Origin: Seriola aureovittata
Lineage: Eukaryota; Chordata; Actinopteri; Carangiformes; Carangidae
Length of the DNA: 64,000 bases
Direction of reading: 5' to 3'
NCBI RefSeq assembly: GCF_021018895.1
Contig: NC_079384.1
Location: 14,585,140 to 14,649,139 of the forward strand
The position numbers and the translations under genes are program-made. Shown piece after piece: positions 28,261-41,504 of the stretch (position 1 is the stretch's first letter; each line of letters opens with the position of its first letter). The notes beneath the pieces were generated by a model. It worked only from the letters and a program-made list of their open reading frames with translations, was not told the DNA's origin and did not search any database.

Positions 28261-29002
28261 ACAGTAGACATATTTCGTTTGATGAGAGAATGTGTAAACA
28301 AAAATGTGACTTTAAAACAATGTAATCAGTTTCACACAGTTTCACCTTCTTGTGAGGTGCATGGAGAAGGGAAAAAGTCTGAAGAAGCAACACTTGAAGT
28401 ATAAAGGACAACTTAATTGTCAGAGCCTGATCAAAACCACAAGCGGAAATGTGTTGTTCTTACAGTAAAGTTGTTCTTTATATTACAAGTGTTGCTGTAG
28501 TTTCTTACTTACCTCTCTCTGATGGTAAGGGGCCATGCGGATAATTTTGGTTTTAATTCATATTTTCTTGTCAAAATGTCTGTCTCTGAGATTGCTGCTT
28601 CTTTCTACAATATAATACTTTCCACTGAAAAAAAATAGTCCCTAAAATAGTCCCACTTGAGCAAATGCCCAATAATGACATGTGTTTTTGTTCAAATGAC
28701 AAAGCCCCTACAGCAGCTGCAGGAATTATGAGAAAAGGAGGAAACAGTGTAACGATGTAATAGAGCTGCAAAGCATTCTGCAGAAGGAAGAGGACTGGGT
28801 GTTTGCTTTCCATTTCCTACTTAAAGTCAATGTAAGTTTTAACTATAACAGTGACCGTACCACAACCTCAACCAAAGTTATGTCTACTGTACTGTACACT
28901 GTCATACCTGTGGAGGCGCTTTCACCTTGGTAGCGCCACTTTAAGTGTGTTATGGCTGTACTGGATTTCTCACTAACTTGAAATTATATATTATTTGAAA
29001 CG

Positions 29003-29060
29003 TCAAGTCAAGTCAGTTTTTATTTGTATAGCGCCAATTCACAACATAAGTTATCTCAAA
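29003..29060 (+). repeat. short interspersed-repeat piece (TATTTGTATAGCGCC)
   Basis: The phrase GTCAGTTTTTATTTGTATAG followed by CGCCAATTCACAACA is a widespread teleost interspersed-repeat segment. Only this piece is present. Confidence 0.6.
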
Positions 29061-29431
29061 GCTCTAATTTTCTTTTGTTGAAAGCTGTGAGCACCACATA
29101 TTAAATCCCACTCACCTCCATTATTTGGGGTAGAGGTAGAAATCTTGGAGGGAGATCCCATATACAACCAAAACTATCTGTATGACTACATACCACCACA
29201 GAGAAAACTTTAAAACCTCAGTTCCTTTGTTTCTTGAGTGCATCTTAAGACATACCCCGCCACACTACTATCTTTTTGGACGTGACACAAACCCGTCTTT
29301 TATAGAAAGTGCTAAACAGAGCTCTTTCTTTTCTCTCTCTAGGCTTGGGATGTTTCCGTGTTGATTGCAGGACCTTGCTATATTGACTTATTGCCACTCT
29401 GTCTTACTCTCTCCTCCCTCTGTTTCCTCAG

Positions 29432-29661
29432 CTCCTGGTGGTCCAACGTTCACCATTGGGAAGTCAGTGTGGCTCTTGTGGGGCATCGTCTTCAACAACT
29501 CTGTCCCCATTGAAAACCCCAAAGGAACAACCAGTAAGATCATGGTTCTGGTCTGGGCCTTCTTCGCTGTCATCTTCCTGGCTTCCTACACTGCCAACCT
29601 GGCTGCCTTCATGATCCAGGAGCAGTATATCGACACAGTGTCGGGCCTCTCCGACAAGAAG
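29432..29661 (+). CDS. grin2c: grin2c exon: M2 pore loop and M3 gate helix
   Basis: 230 nt, phase 0 out at GACAAGAAG before [26 protein letters not shown] is the re-entrant pore loop; the tandem asparagines at 29494-29499 are the N and N+1 sites that set Ca2+ permeability and Mg2+ block. [16 protein letters not shown] (motif at 29584-29610) is the M3 gate. The residue before VWAFF is leucine (codon 29548-29550, IMVLVWAFF), the 2C/2D state of the S/L site that gives weaker Mg2+ block than the serine of 2A/2[13 protein letters not shown] begins the S2 linker. Length equals the mammalian exon I recall. Confidence 0.98.
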
Positions 29662-30239
29662 GTAAGAGACTGAACAGACAAGAGTTTTACTGGGAATAAT
29701 AACCTCAGAGTGATTATGAGGCAGGACGGCTATTTAAAGTCCACTCAGACGCACAGAGAGCAGGCTGTTTTTGTGGAGCCATGAGATATGGAGGAAACCA
29801 CGTCTTTGTGTTTGAATCCAGCTCATGCTACATCATCTCCTCCTTTCTCAATTCAACTGCATTGACTCACAAACCATGAACAGAAGAGAGACAAAAGACT
29901 TGCAAAAAGCCTTCAAGATGAAGTCAAGTAAAAGGACTTTGTTATGAACGTCTTTGTCCTTTTCCTATCAGTGGGGAGCTCAGTGGCATGAATGACTAAT
30001 CAATTACTGCCTTCTGTCAATACAGATGGTGTCTGAGTCTTGACTTGTGCTGTCAGTGTTTCGGTCTGTCCATCAATATTCCCCCTGTGCCGTCTCCAGC
30101 TCTTGTCTCGCTCACGCTGCTAAAACAAGACCGCAAAATGTCAAAAGATTTAAAAAAACAAAAAAAAACAGTCAAGTCACAGAGGAAAACAACGCCCACA
30201 AATTCCTCTAACACTTAAATGTGTGTGCACACAAAGAGA

Positions 30240-30309
30240 CAGACACACACACATACACACACACACACACACACAAACACACAAACACACACACACACAC
30301 ACAACACAC
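30240..30309. repeat. CA microsatellite with AAAC interruptions
   Basis: CA run broken by ATAC and AAAC units, about 70 bp. Confidence 0.93.
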
Positions 30310-30924
30310 TCAACCTGGAAACAGGGCCTCAGAGGAGCTTTACAAGAAAGCATTTCATTCTTCACAGATAGCGAAAACAACTCCCAGGCAGGGATCAGCA
30401 GAGCCACCTCAGTGATCTATGGTTGTATTAACTGACTATATTAACTTTATGCAGATGCATTATGTCCCACAGCATAAAAGACTGATATAAATTACCACAC
30501 AGCACAACCTCAGCTGCCCCTTAATTCTGCAATCCTACACGACTGAGGATTAGGAAGGGTTTAGGGTCGTAGGCTGACCAGGTTCACATCTCGCAGGTTT
30601 AAAGGATAAGGCTGGTGGTATTCTGTCTTTTTCTTATCGTCAATAAATGCCATGAAGAAGACCATAACCAAACATGTGTTTCTCTCAATACTTCTTCTAC
30701 TGCTCCCAGTGGCATTCAGTCCTAAAACAGAAATCTTCATCATAAAAATATCAGGGGAAAACCTACCTGAACCTGTGGAGCATTAATATTGTAAGTGACC
30801 TGAGGATAATTTGACCTGATTCAAAATATGTTCAACCCAAATACACTGAGAACACCATCACTGACAGCAGCATGGTGACATTATCTACATACATGCTGAA
30901 GCTTTCACTCTCAAACCCCTACTA

Positions 30925-31150
30925 GTTTATCAGTCTGCCCTCAGATTCATTACCGGAGATCCATATCCCATTCGCCACTGCAAAAACTTGGTTGGTCCTC
31001 TCTGGTGCAGAGTCGTAATAAAGGCCTGTACCTTTTCATCCCTAAAGCCCTTATTGGACATTCACCACCCTATTTAACATCTATGCTGGACTAGAACACA
31101 GGACCCTGCCTGACTCGCTCTGCTAATGATCCTCTGCTTCAAGTCCTCTT
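30925..31150 (+). pseudogene. LINE ORF2 C-terminal fragment
   Basis: In one forward frame the sequence reads KLGWSSLVQSRNKGLYLFIP, then KALIGHSPPYLTSML and NDPLLQVLFTLN. This resembles the end of fish LINE ORF2 (W..L...R....L.L.YKAL.G..P.YL..LL). Stops and missing upstream domains mark it as a decayed piece. Its family may differ from that of the 8.8-kb copy. Confidence 0.55.
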
Positions 31151-32369
31151 TACTCTGAACTAGTTTTTGCAAACACATGAAATTATCTAAAACACACTCT
31201 GAAGATTGTCACAGTCACTGCACCTGCACAATTCAATTGACGAGGATCAGAGTCAGTAGGTCAGTAGTGTTGGTATAAACAATGTGGTGCAAGGGGGAGA
31301 TCCAGTGAAGGAGTGAGAGAGAGACAATGGGGATGGGAACTTAAATGCATTCTGGAGGAACTGGCCAGGTGCACTCAGTTGCATGAATGCCAACTCCCCC
31401 TACCAGGACCTTAAGGGAAACAACACAGAAGCAGCAACGAAGGACAAGGCAACCCTAGAGGCCGTCACACCGCGCTGTAAATTCCAACTAATTCCCAAGG
31501 AAGTCTGGAAGGAACGTTGAGAGAAAAGTTGTCATGTGGTACTATTATAGGGAATTTATGAAATCCTTGACAGAGATGGTCCCTTTAAATTGCTCCACAC
31601 TGAATCTCTAGTTCACTCTCGCTTTTAGTTTGGAGGTACAACTTACGTTGGCACATTTACATTGATTCTGTAAATGTCAGTAATTATTGTGTATTCCCCA
31701 CATAAATAAACTCCAGCAATTAAAAGGCATTAATTAATTGGTACAAGTACAAATTGACAACTCTATTTCTCCTATAATTAGTACAAAATGAAAATTATTC
31801 ACAGGAAAATTGTTGGAAATTACTATGAAATGAGTCTGAACTTACAGACCTGTAAAGTAAAAGTGTTATCACCTCACAGCTCACACTCTCCATCTCGCGT
31901 TAATTATCATGCATCACGTAATCGGAGCTGCTAGTTGATGATTAGATAGACTGACACACAGACTGAAGACCCATGGCAATACAACAGGAGCATGATAAAC
32001 CTGATTAGACTGAATGTCATTTGGACCAACTCAGATTGACACAGAGGAGTAAGTTACACAGGTATGACTTTACAATAGTAGGAGAAATACATTGTTGGTT
32101 TTGGCCTTTTCATGGGAATTGCTGACAGCAGTTCTTTCAAGTCTATCTTTAAACAACACTGACACGCCCATATATGCATTGAAAGAGTTATTGCTTGCTG
32201 TATTGTTCCTCCTGACAATTACTGGCCACAAAGAGATCCCTTTTCTAAAGTGTACAGTAAGTAATGGGGGACAACAGTCGATTTTAAAGTTCAGTTGTAA
32301 TATGTACACAAACAGGACCCTGATGCAGAAGTCATACAAGATGAGGATTGATTAGGAATTTTTTTTTTA

Positions 32370-32800
32370 TGGGATTTGGAATGGCTGGGAATCCAGTGGG
32401 AGCTGGAGAAAGGAAGTGAGGGAGCAGGGAAGGAAAAGGGGGAAGCCTGGCTGGTAGTGACCGACTGGAGGACTGGAAACAGCAGGCAATCAGGCGAAGA
32501 AGCAGGCTGAGGAACTGGCAGGTGAGTAGTGATGCTGAACACAAAGAAAAGCAGATTGGACAACAAGTGTTGGCCTGAGACGTTCACTACCACTGCAGTC
32601 ACGGTAACGATCTGGCGAGAAACGGTTGGACAGCCGGAGTAGATATACTGCAGTTGATGAGCAGATTAGTGGAGGGGCTTCAGGTGTGCAGGGGAAGGGA
32701 GCCAGGAGAGGGGAGCCGTGCCCACACCGGTGCACAGACACAGGCACACAGGAAACACAGGGAAAGAGGAAAAAACACAGGGGAAACAACTAGTAGTGGA
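32370..32800. repeat. probable interspersed repeat (CGATCTGGCGAGA type)
   Basis: A purine-rich stretch with GGAGCTGGAGAAAGG, ACGATCTGGCGAGAAACGG near 32607 and an ending GGAAACAACTAGTAGTGGAG resembles a dispersed fish element. The class and limits are unclear, and there is no coding potential. Confidence 0.35.
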
Positions 32801-33189
32801 GCCACAGCTGTATCAACTTGAAGCTAATTTGAGGCTTCAGCAGTCTCGGTAAGATAAATGAAATGATTCTGTATTGTCTTGTTGAGCTGTGGCAGTGAGA
32901 CGGTAACACAAAGCAGAATTGGTCAATAAAAGACTGTAACTTTGGAAGACACGCAATTCATTTGACTTAGATTGAAATCAGTTACAGAGGGAATTTATAT
33001 GTGGACAGAATGTATAAGAGGAACATTTACAGCCACTAATAATTCTTTCAGTGCATGTGAGAACTAGACTTGAAAAATGTGAATTTATCCTTTAATTTAT
33101 AATCTCTCTCCCTCTCTCTCTCTGTCTCCCTCTCTCCTTCTCTCTGTCTCTGTGACGTGGGCTTTTGTTCGAACAAAAAAAGTGAAAGC

Positions 33190-33480
33190 ATCACTGCTGC
33201 AGCTGAAGAGTGATTATATTAACGCATACACACACACACCCACTCACACGCTCACATTTTGATTGGCCCATTCATTTGCGCTCAGCTCAAAAGGTCAATG
33301 CCGTAACCAAGATGAATAGGTCTTTCCTGTTTACAGTCTAATTGAGCTCTAACGGACGTATTTCTGCTTCGTCCTGTGAAATGTGAACTTCGATCGAGTG
33401 CAGATTGAAGCGGATTAGGATCATCTGTGGGCAGTGAAATCATTCAAACAGATGTGTGTTGACTGATATCAGATTGAATC
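33190..33480. promoter_or_regulatory. candidate intronic conserved noncoding element
   Basis: Non-repetitive block lying just before the pyrimidine tract, apart from a short CA run at about 33226-33240. It contains TTTGATTGGCCCATTC and AGTCTAATTGAGCTC-type sites. Function is inferred from appearance only. Confidence 0.2.
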
Positions 33481-33599
33481 AGATTGAGGTGAGTGAGTGG
33501 CATCCAGTCCATTCATGCAGTATTGAGTTTGGCTGCTCATTAGATCAGTTCTGGAAAAAAAAGAAAATGGAATGAGTCTAAAATGGATTTCATTTAACT

Positions 33600-34483
33600 G
33601 AGGAGTACCTCGTCCGCTTTACTCCCTTCTTCCCCATTTTCTCCTCTTTTCACAACTTCTGGTCTGTTTTTTTTTGTCTCTTTGTCATTTTACGTTCCTG
33701 TTACTTTCCTCTCCAATCTATTTTCCTTTTCTTTCCATTCCCCCTCTTTTCTTTTCCTCTTTTCATTTCCTCTCTCCTTATTCTTTCTGTTTCCTTTCCT
33801 CTTTTTCATCTCCTCTTTTCTCCTTTCCCCTATTCCCTATTTCATTTCCTTTGCTTTTCTCTCCTCTTTTGTATTTTTTCTCTCCTCTTTTGTTTCCTTT
33901 CCATTTCCTTTCCTTTCTCGTCTTCTGTCCTCTTTCTTTTGTTCTACACTTACCTCCTTCCCTCTCTTGTCTCCTCTTTCTTGCTGCCCTCCTTTTCTCT
34001 ACTTGCCTCTCATTCCTCCTCCATTTTTGTTTTCCACAATTCTCCCTACACTCTCCTCTTCCTCCTTTTCAACCCACTTATATTTTTTCTTTCCTTTGCT
34101 CTTTTCTCTACTTTTTACAATCTCAATCTCTACCATCTCTTCCCTATTTCTTTTGCCTTTCTTTCTCTTCTTCTCCCTCATCCCTCTCATCTGTCATCTT
34201 TTCCCCCCTCTCTCCTCATCACCTCATCACCATTTCTTCTACTTCTTCTGTCTCACCTTTTTCTTTGTTTCATCCCCTGCTCTCCCCTCTCCCCTATTCT
34301 GCTCTCACTCCCTTCAGTCTCTCTCCTCTTCTTCCTTTTTCTCCTTACTCCCTTTTCTCTCTCTCTCCCCTTCTCCTTACTAAATCTTCTGTTCTCTTAC
34401 TTCCCTCTACACTCTTGTCTCCCTCATCACTCATATCTTCTCCCCCCTTCCCTTTCCTCTCACCCTCCTTTATCTCCCCACAG
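33600..34483 (+). repeat. very long pyrimidine tract abutting a splice acceptor
   Basis: About 880 bp of almost only C and T on the + strand, in irregular TTTCC/CTCCT/TTCTC units, ending at the acceptor CCACAG before the exon at 34484. A shorter CT stretch lies at 33103-33150. Because stop codons need purines, long open frames cross it, one of them in frame with the exon; these are composition artefacts. Such tracts can form triplex DNA and bind PTB-type splicing proteins. Confidence 0.95.
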
Positions 34484-34644
34484 TTCCAGAAACCACACGA
34501 GCATTACCCTCCTTTTCGCTTCGGGACGGTCCCGAACGGGAGCACAGAGAGGAACATCCGCAGCAACTATCCTGACATGCACACACACATGACGAAATAC
34601 AACCAGAAGGGGGTGGAGGAAGCCCTAGAAAGCCTCAAAACCGG
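34484..34644 (+). CDS. grin2c: grin2c exon: ligand-binding lobe S2, first part
   Basis: 161 nt, phase 0 in, two bases out (GG before GTACAG). [20 protein letters not shown] followed by [13 protein letters not shown] holds the glutamate-contacting serine-threonine pair (34541-34546), equivalent to Ser689/Thr690 of GluN2A. It continues through [19 protein letters not shown]. The length equals the mammalian exon I recall. Confidence 0.98.
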
Positions 34645-37551
<2,907 letters not shown>

Positions 37552-37784
37552 GAGACACCCAGCGCTTGGAGACCGTGTGGTTGTCGGGCATCTGTCAGAA
37601 CGAGAAGAACGAAGTGATGAGCAGCAAGCTGGACATCGACAACATGGCAGGCGTCTTCTATATGCTGCTGGTGGCCATGGGCCTCAGCCTGCTGGTTTTC
37701 GCCTGGGAACACCTACTCTACTGGAAGCTACGACACTCCCTGCACAAGTCTCACAAACTTGACTTCCTGTTGGCCATTAGTAGG
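37552..37784 (+). CDS. grin2c: grin2c exon: end of S2 and M4 membrane helix
   Basis: 233 nt, phase 0 out at AGTAGG before [26 protein letters not shown] matches GluN2[21 protein letters not shown] and clearly differs from 2D (EIEMLERLWLSGICHNDK). [20 protein letters not shown] followed by [20 protein letters not shown] is the M4 transmembrane helix and its cytoplasmic end. [14 protein letters not shown] begins the C-tail. Confidence 0.98.
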
Positions 37785-38947
37785 GTGAGATTTTCAAATT
37801 AGTCCATTGATTGATGAGTCTTTATTTGTTCGGAGAGGGGGGTTGCTTGTTATTTATGAATCCTTTGTTGGTTTGCTGATTGCTAAGTTCATGGAAGTGG
37901 TGTTGAAAATTAGATTCACTGATTTTTTTTACATTGATTATTTGTGTGGTGACTTATTGGCTGGCTGTAATTGGATTAGCTGAGTGACAACTTGGTTGAG
38001 TGACTGAAAGATTGGCTGATTGTTTTGAGTTGAAGTGGCTGTAATATGCTGTTTTACATGAGGAGGCTTTTATGTGATGAAAAATTTGTTTAAATGGATG
38101 TGTATTTGCATATAATTACATGGTATCCTTATTATAAAATTAGCTAAAATGACACTGTGTTCTTAGCAGAGGAGAGATAAGAAGAAAGAAAAGCAGCACT
38201 AATTTTGGTTTACTCAGCATTTAACTTTGATTGCTTAGCATTCATTAGCAGTTAGCTTAAATCAGTACCCAGTTTGTCGATGCTGTGTTGTTGGGGAATG
38301 TGGCTATTGAGGCAAAAAGCCCTGGCGGAAGTTACAGCCAGGGGAATGTCTGTGGACACCAGCCTCTATGCTCCTCTACTGTGTAATTACACCATTGTGC
38401 CTGGATCTGGGCTTTATCAGATTAACGGCTAAACGGCAATCTGATCATTAATCCGTATGGGGCGGCCCCAAGGGCCAAATTAAATTTGGCTTTTTCAGGA
38501 TCTCTCAGCCAACTGTAAGCAGAAAGCAGTCATGGGATTTGGCTGTGTTTGTCCATGCAGTTAGAGACGGTTTGTTCTGCAGGGGACTTTAGGCATGTGT
38601 GTCCGTGTGCATTTATTGGGGCAATCCTCTCAGCTTAAACTGTTTTTCTTTGAGTCCTGGGAGAATGCATAATGAATTTGTGACTAAGTCTTGCCTCAGT
38701 GACAAAATGAGATATTAATGAAATCAGATTTTTTTTTATTTTTTATTTTACTGCCAGTGGCGTTTTTTATTAGTTAGGAGGTGGATCGTCACTTTGAGAT
38801 GCACAAATTGGTTGAAAATCTCATTCCCTTAGGACGACCAGGTTGATTCAAGGTTAAAAGTTTGTGACTAACTATTGATTTAATTACAAATAATTAGCTG
38901 ATTCATTCATTCATTTTCATTCTTTGTGCATCTCCTCCATCTCTCAG
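37785..38947 (+). other. intron (1.2 kb)
   Basis: AT-rich with no recognised interspersed repeat. A distinct block around 38380-38530 (TTATCAGATTAACGGC, CATTAATCCG, GGGGCGGCCCCAAGGG) looks like a possible conserved element. A short ATTC run lies at 38904-38917. The acceptor is TCTCTCAG before 38948. Confidence 0.75.
38380..38530. promoter_or_regulatory. candidate intronic conserved noncoding element
   Basis: Unique block holding an OTX/PITX-like TTAATCC core near 38448, a GATTAACGG site and a small GC-rich palindrome-like GGGGCGGCCCC. This is inferred from appearance only. Confidence 0.25.
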
Positions 38948-40507
38948 GGTATTTACAGTTGTTTCAATGGAATGGAGGATCCTGGGCGTTCATCTGGTTT
39001 GGCCAAACCTGACCTCACCTCCAACTACGCCCAAGCAAACATGCTGAAGATGCTTCGCACTGCCAAGGACCTGGTCTCCACTGCCAATGTTGAGAGCTCC
39101 CTTGACAACGCCACTAAAACCATAGAGCAGTTGAGTCGTCATGGCGGCAGCTTGCCTATTCGTGTTCCACAAGTCGCCACAGAGGCCGCGCCTGGAGGAT
39201 TTGCTTATGTTATGGAGAATCACTCCTCCCTCCCCCAGCGCTCGCTGACGCCACCTCTGACTGCTGTTACGTCTCTGAAACAGCAGAGGGGTGTGGCGAG
39301 GCCCACGCCGCTCCGCTACACGCTCCCGACTCGCTCGTCTTCATGTTTGTATGACCGTCCGCTCCCCGTGTCCAGCCTCAGCAGCCCCCACCTGGCTGTG
39401 GGTGAGCCACTCCCTCATCAGCACCCACACCATTACCAGACCACAGGGAGACTCTACGTAGACAACCATCCTCACTCGCCCTTCATCCCCTACGCTGATC
39501 TCCAACTGCCTGACATCTACACCTCTCACCCGGTGTCCTCGCCTCAGAACCCACACGTCCAAGCCGGCTTCTCCCGACGGAAAAGGAGGTCCAAGAGTTT
39601 CCAGTGTGAGGAAGGGGATGTGGAGAGGAGGAAACACAGGGACCAGGAGAAGAGCAACAAAAGTCCCGTCTGTCTGAGTGAGCTGAAAGCCAACCACCTC
39701 CAAGAAAACCACATCTCCACGCCCAGTGTTGACAGCATCTACTCAGGGGAGGGCATGGGTCCTCTGGTAGAGAACTACAGCTCCTGGCCGCCAGAGGACC
39801 TTGTGCTGAGAGGGAGACGCCGGCACCGCCGCCCCTCTTTCCTTAAAGCGACCTGGGGTATCGAGCAGACACGCCAGCTCGACGAATCCCAGTCATCCCT
39901 GTCTAGCCAATCACCTTCCACCTTGCCAGACCTGTTCCCATGCATTCTCACACCGACCACACCTGCCAAGGCCTACAACCCCGCCCACCTTCGAAACAAC
40001 CTGTGCCTCCCACGGAACCAGGCCTACCTCCACATAAGGGAGGACCAGAGGAGGCCCAATGGGCGTAAGGGCCAGAGGCTGCGCTACTCCCACTCCACCC
40101 ACCTCCCCACATACGGAGAAGCAGTGCGACATGGGACTGGGTTTGGGCGGGGGATGGTGCGGAGAGCCACCAGCTTGCTCAGCAGACAGTACGCCCACTA
40201 CCTAAACTCATATCCAGGACTACCCCTCTACCACGGCCCCCTGGACCTGCAGCACCACAGCCAGACCTCCAGCAGCCACCCGAGCCCCAGCCCAGTTTGC
40301 CAGCTGCTGGCCTGTGGTGGCGGGCGCTGTGGGGGCCAGCGGGCACTGCTGTACCAGGACAGTGTGTATGGGGCTTACGGGGTCTATCAGGGGTCCCAGA
40401 CTGGATCAGAGGCTCAGATATGTCATGGAGCAGGGGGCCAGCCTGCAGGGAGCCCCTGCGTTCTTCGTCCCTGGCGACGGGTGTCCAGTCTGGAGTCTGA
40501 GGTCTGA
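38948..40507 (+). CDS. grin2c: grin2c last exon: cytoplasmic tail, PDZ ligand and stop
   Basis: 519 codons plus TGA at 40505-40507. The start GIYSCFNGMED and the following ANMLKMLRTAKDLVSTANVE and SSLDNATKTIE align with mammalian 2C (GIYSCFSGV, SVLKMLQAARDMVTTAGV). The middle is long, proline-, serine- and histidine-rich, and poorly conserved. It has two basic clusters: SRRKRRSKSF near 39573-39602, and RRRHRRPSF near 39814-39840, which fits the RxRxxS pattern of Akt-type kinases. The end, WRRVSSLESEV, has an RRVS basophilic kinase site and the type I PDZ ligand ESEV that binds PSD-95-family scaffolds. The exon is GC-rich compared with its introns. The tail is longer than in mammals. Confidence 0.98.
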   Translation, partial: GIYSCFNGMEDPGRSSGLAKPDLTSNYAQANMLKMLRTAKDLVSTANVESSLDNATKTIEQLSRHGGSLPIRVPQVATEAAPGGFAYVMENHSSLPQRSLTPPLTAVTSLKQQRGVARPTPLRYTLPTRSSSCLYDRPLPVSSLSSPHLAVGEPLPHQHPHHYQTTGRLYVDNHPHSPFIPYADLQLPDIYTSHPVSSPQNPHVQAGFSRRKRRSKSFQCEEGDVERRKHRDQEKSNKSPVCLSELKANHLQENHISTPSVDSIYSGEGMGPLVENYSSWPPEDLVLRGRRRHRRPSFLKATWGIEQTRQLDESQSSLSSQSPSTLPDLFPCILTPTTPAKAYNPAHLRNNLCLPRNQAYLHIREDQRRPNGRKGQRLRYSHSTHLPTYGEAVRHGTGFGRGMVRRATSLLSRQYAHYLNSYPGLPLYHGPLDLQHHSQTSSSHPSPSPVCQLLACGGGRCGGQRALLYQDSVYGAYGVYQGSQTGSEAQICHGAGGQPAGSPCVLRPWRRVSSLESEV

Positions 40508-41091
40508 TGGTGAAGCCAAAAGGACCTCATAACATGGACACTTGGGAGTTCCCGAGAACAAGACCACTGTGGAGAGGGTGTAGTGGTTAGATTAATGAAA
40601 CGGGGGGAAAATTATGACTTGAAGTAAGTGTTAATTTTCTATGTGACTTTGTGTGGTAATTAATAGAAGTTTGGGTCTACAGAAGTTTAGGACCGATTTG
40701 ATGTACGCTAAAGTAAGATAAGAAAACTGCACTGTTATCAATTTATCCTCAAGAAAGCTGTCGAAAGCTGGAGATTGAGTTGGCAGGTTTTACTCGCTGC
40801 TTTCTTACGACAACGCTTGTGTATTTTTCTGTGCTTTAATGTGCACTAAGATTTACGACAGTCCCACGGTGTTGGCGCATGGTTAAACTATAACCAGAGT
40901 TTTCATGCTGTGTGTGTGTTGTGTATATTTTATCGTGGGTGGTTGGGATTCAGTCTTGGGTGTTGTGGAGTAGATGAACTGTTTACAGCAGGGGGAGAAG
41001 TAGTGGAAGAATAAGGGATAGTCTCTTTAAATATACAGCCACCAAAAACAAAGCAGCCACTGTAGCAAGATTGGTGAAGACAGCTGTCACG

Positions 41092-41138
41092 TACAGTGGG
41101 ATCCAAAAGGTCTGAGACCACTTCTGGACCCCACTGTA
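41092..41138. repeat. hairpin of apparent transposon ends
   Basis: TACAGTGGGATCC and, 21 bp later, GGACCCCACTGTA are reverse complements except for one base. The left side continues AAAAGGTCTGAGACCAC, a phrase I associate with terminal repeats of a fish Tc1-type element. It may be two element ends brought together by internal deletion. Confidence 0.55.
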
Positions 41139-41498
41139 CTTGTGAGGAGTTTAATTCCAAACTAAAACATTCAATATTAAAACATTTTGACTCCAGACAC
41201 AGAAGAGCAGCAGTTTTCTAGAATGAAATAATTGTTTTGAGACGTCTGTTAATGAATTTCAGGTAACTTCATGAAGTATTTTTCATGTTTTGGAGCTAAA
41301 CCCTTCACGTCTTCATTTAGCAACGAGTTAGAGGAAGCAGAGACTTTGTGAAAGCAGTCCATATGAACACAATCTGCAAAAATGATGAAAGTATCGGGAC
41401 AGCATTGACCAGCACTAGGTGTCTTAAACCTTGGACTCTTGTTGACCTCACTGGGTCTCAGCTCGAGGCTACAGCACAACATCACACAGGGCCTCACA

Positions 41499-41504
41499 AT
41501 AAAT
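41499..41504 (+). terminator. candidate polyadenylation signal AATAAA
   Basis: First AATAAA hexamer found downstream of the stop codon, about 1 kb into the 3' region. No transcript evidence; ATTAAA near 41177 is an alternative. Confidence 0.3.

Larger units (their letters stand above)
27598..29431 (+). other. intron (1.8 kb)
   Basis: About 27940-28260 is an unusually GC-balanced, non-repetitive block that looks like a candidate conserved noncoding element. A short interspersed-repeat piece lies at 29003-29060. No other feature was recognised. Confidence 0.75.
29662..34483 (+). other. intron (4.8 kb)
   Basis: Holds a CA microsatellite (30.24 kb), a LINE tail fragment (30.93-31.15 kb), a probable interspersed repeat (32.37-32.80 kb), a unique block at 33.19-33.48 kb that may be regulatory, and a very long pyrimidine tract running to the acceptor CCACAG at 34478-34483. 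Confidence 0.8.

Noticed and set aside
38924..38947. ATG at 38924 as the start of a separate 527-residue protein
   Set aside because: The first eight codons are intron and acceptor sequence. From 38948 the reading continues M4 and the LDFLLAISR segment of the previous exon in phase 0, so it is the last exon of grin2c.
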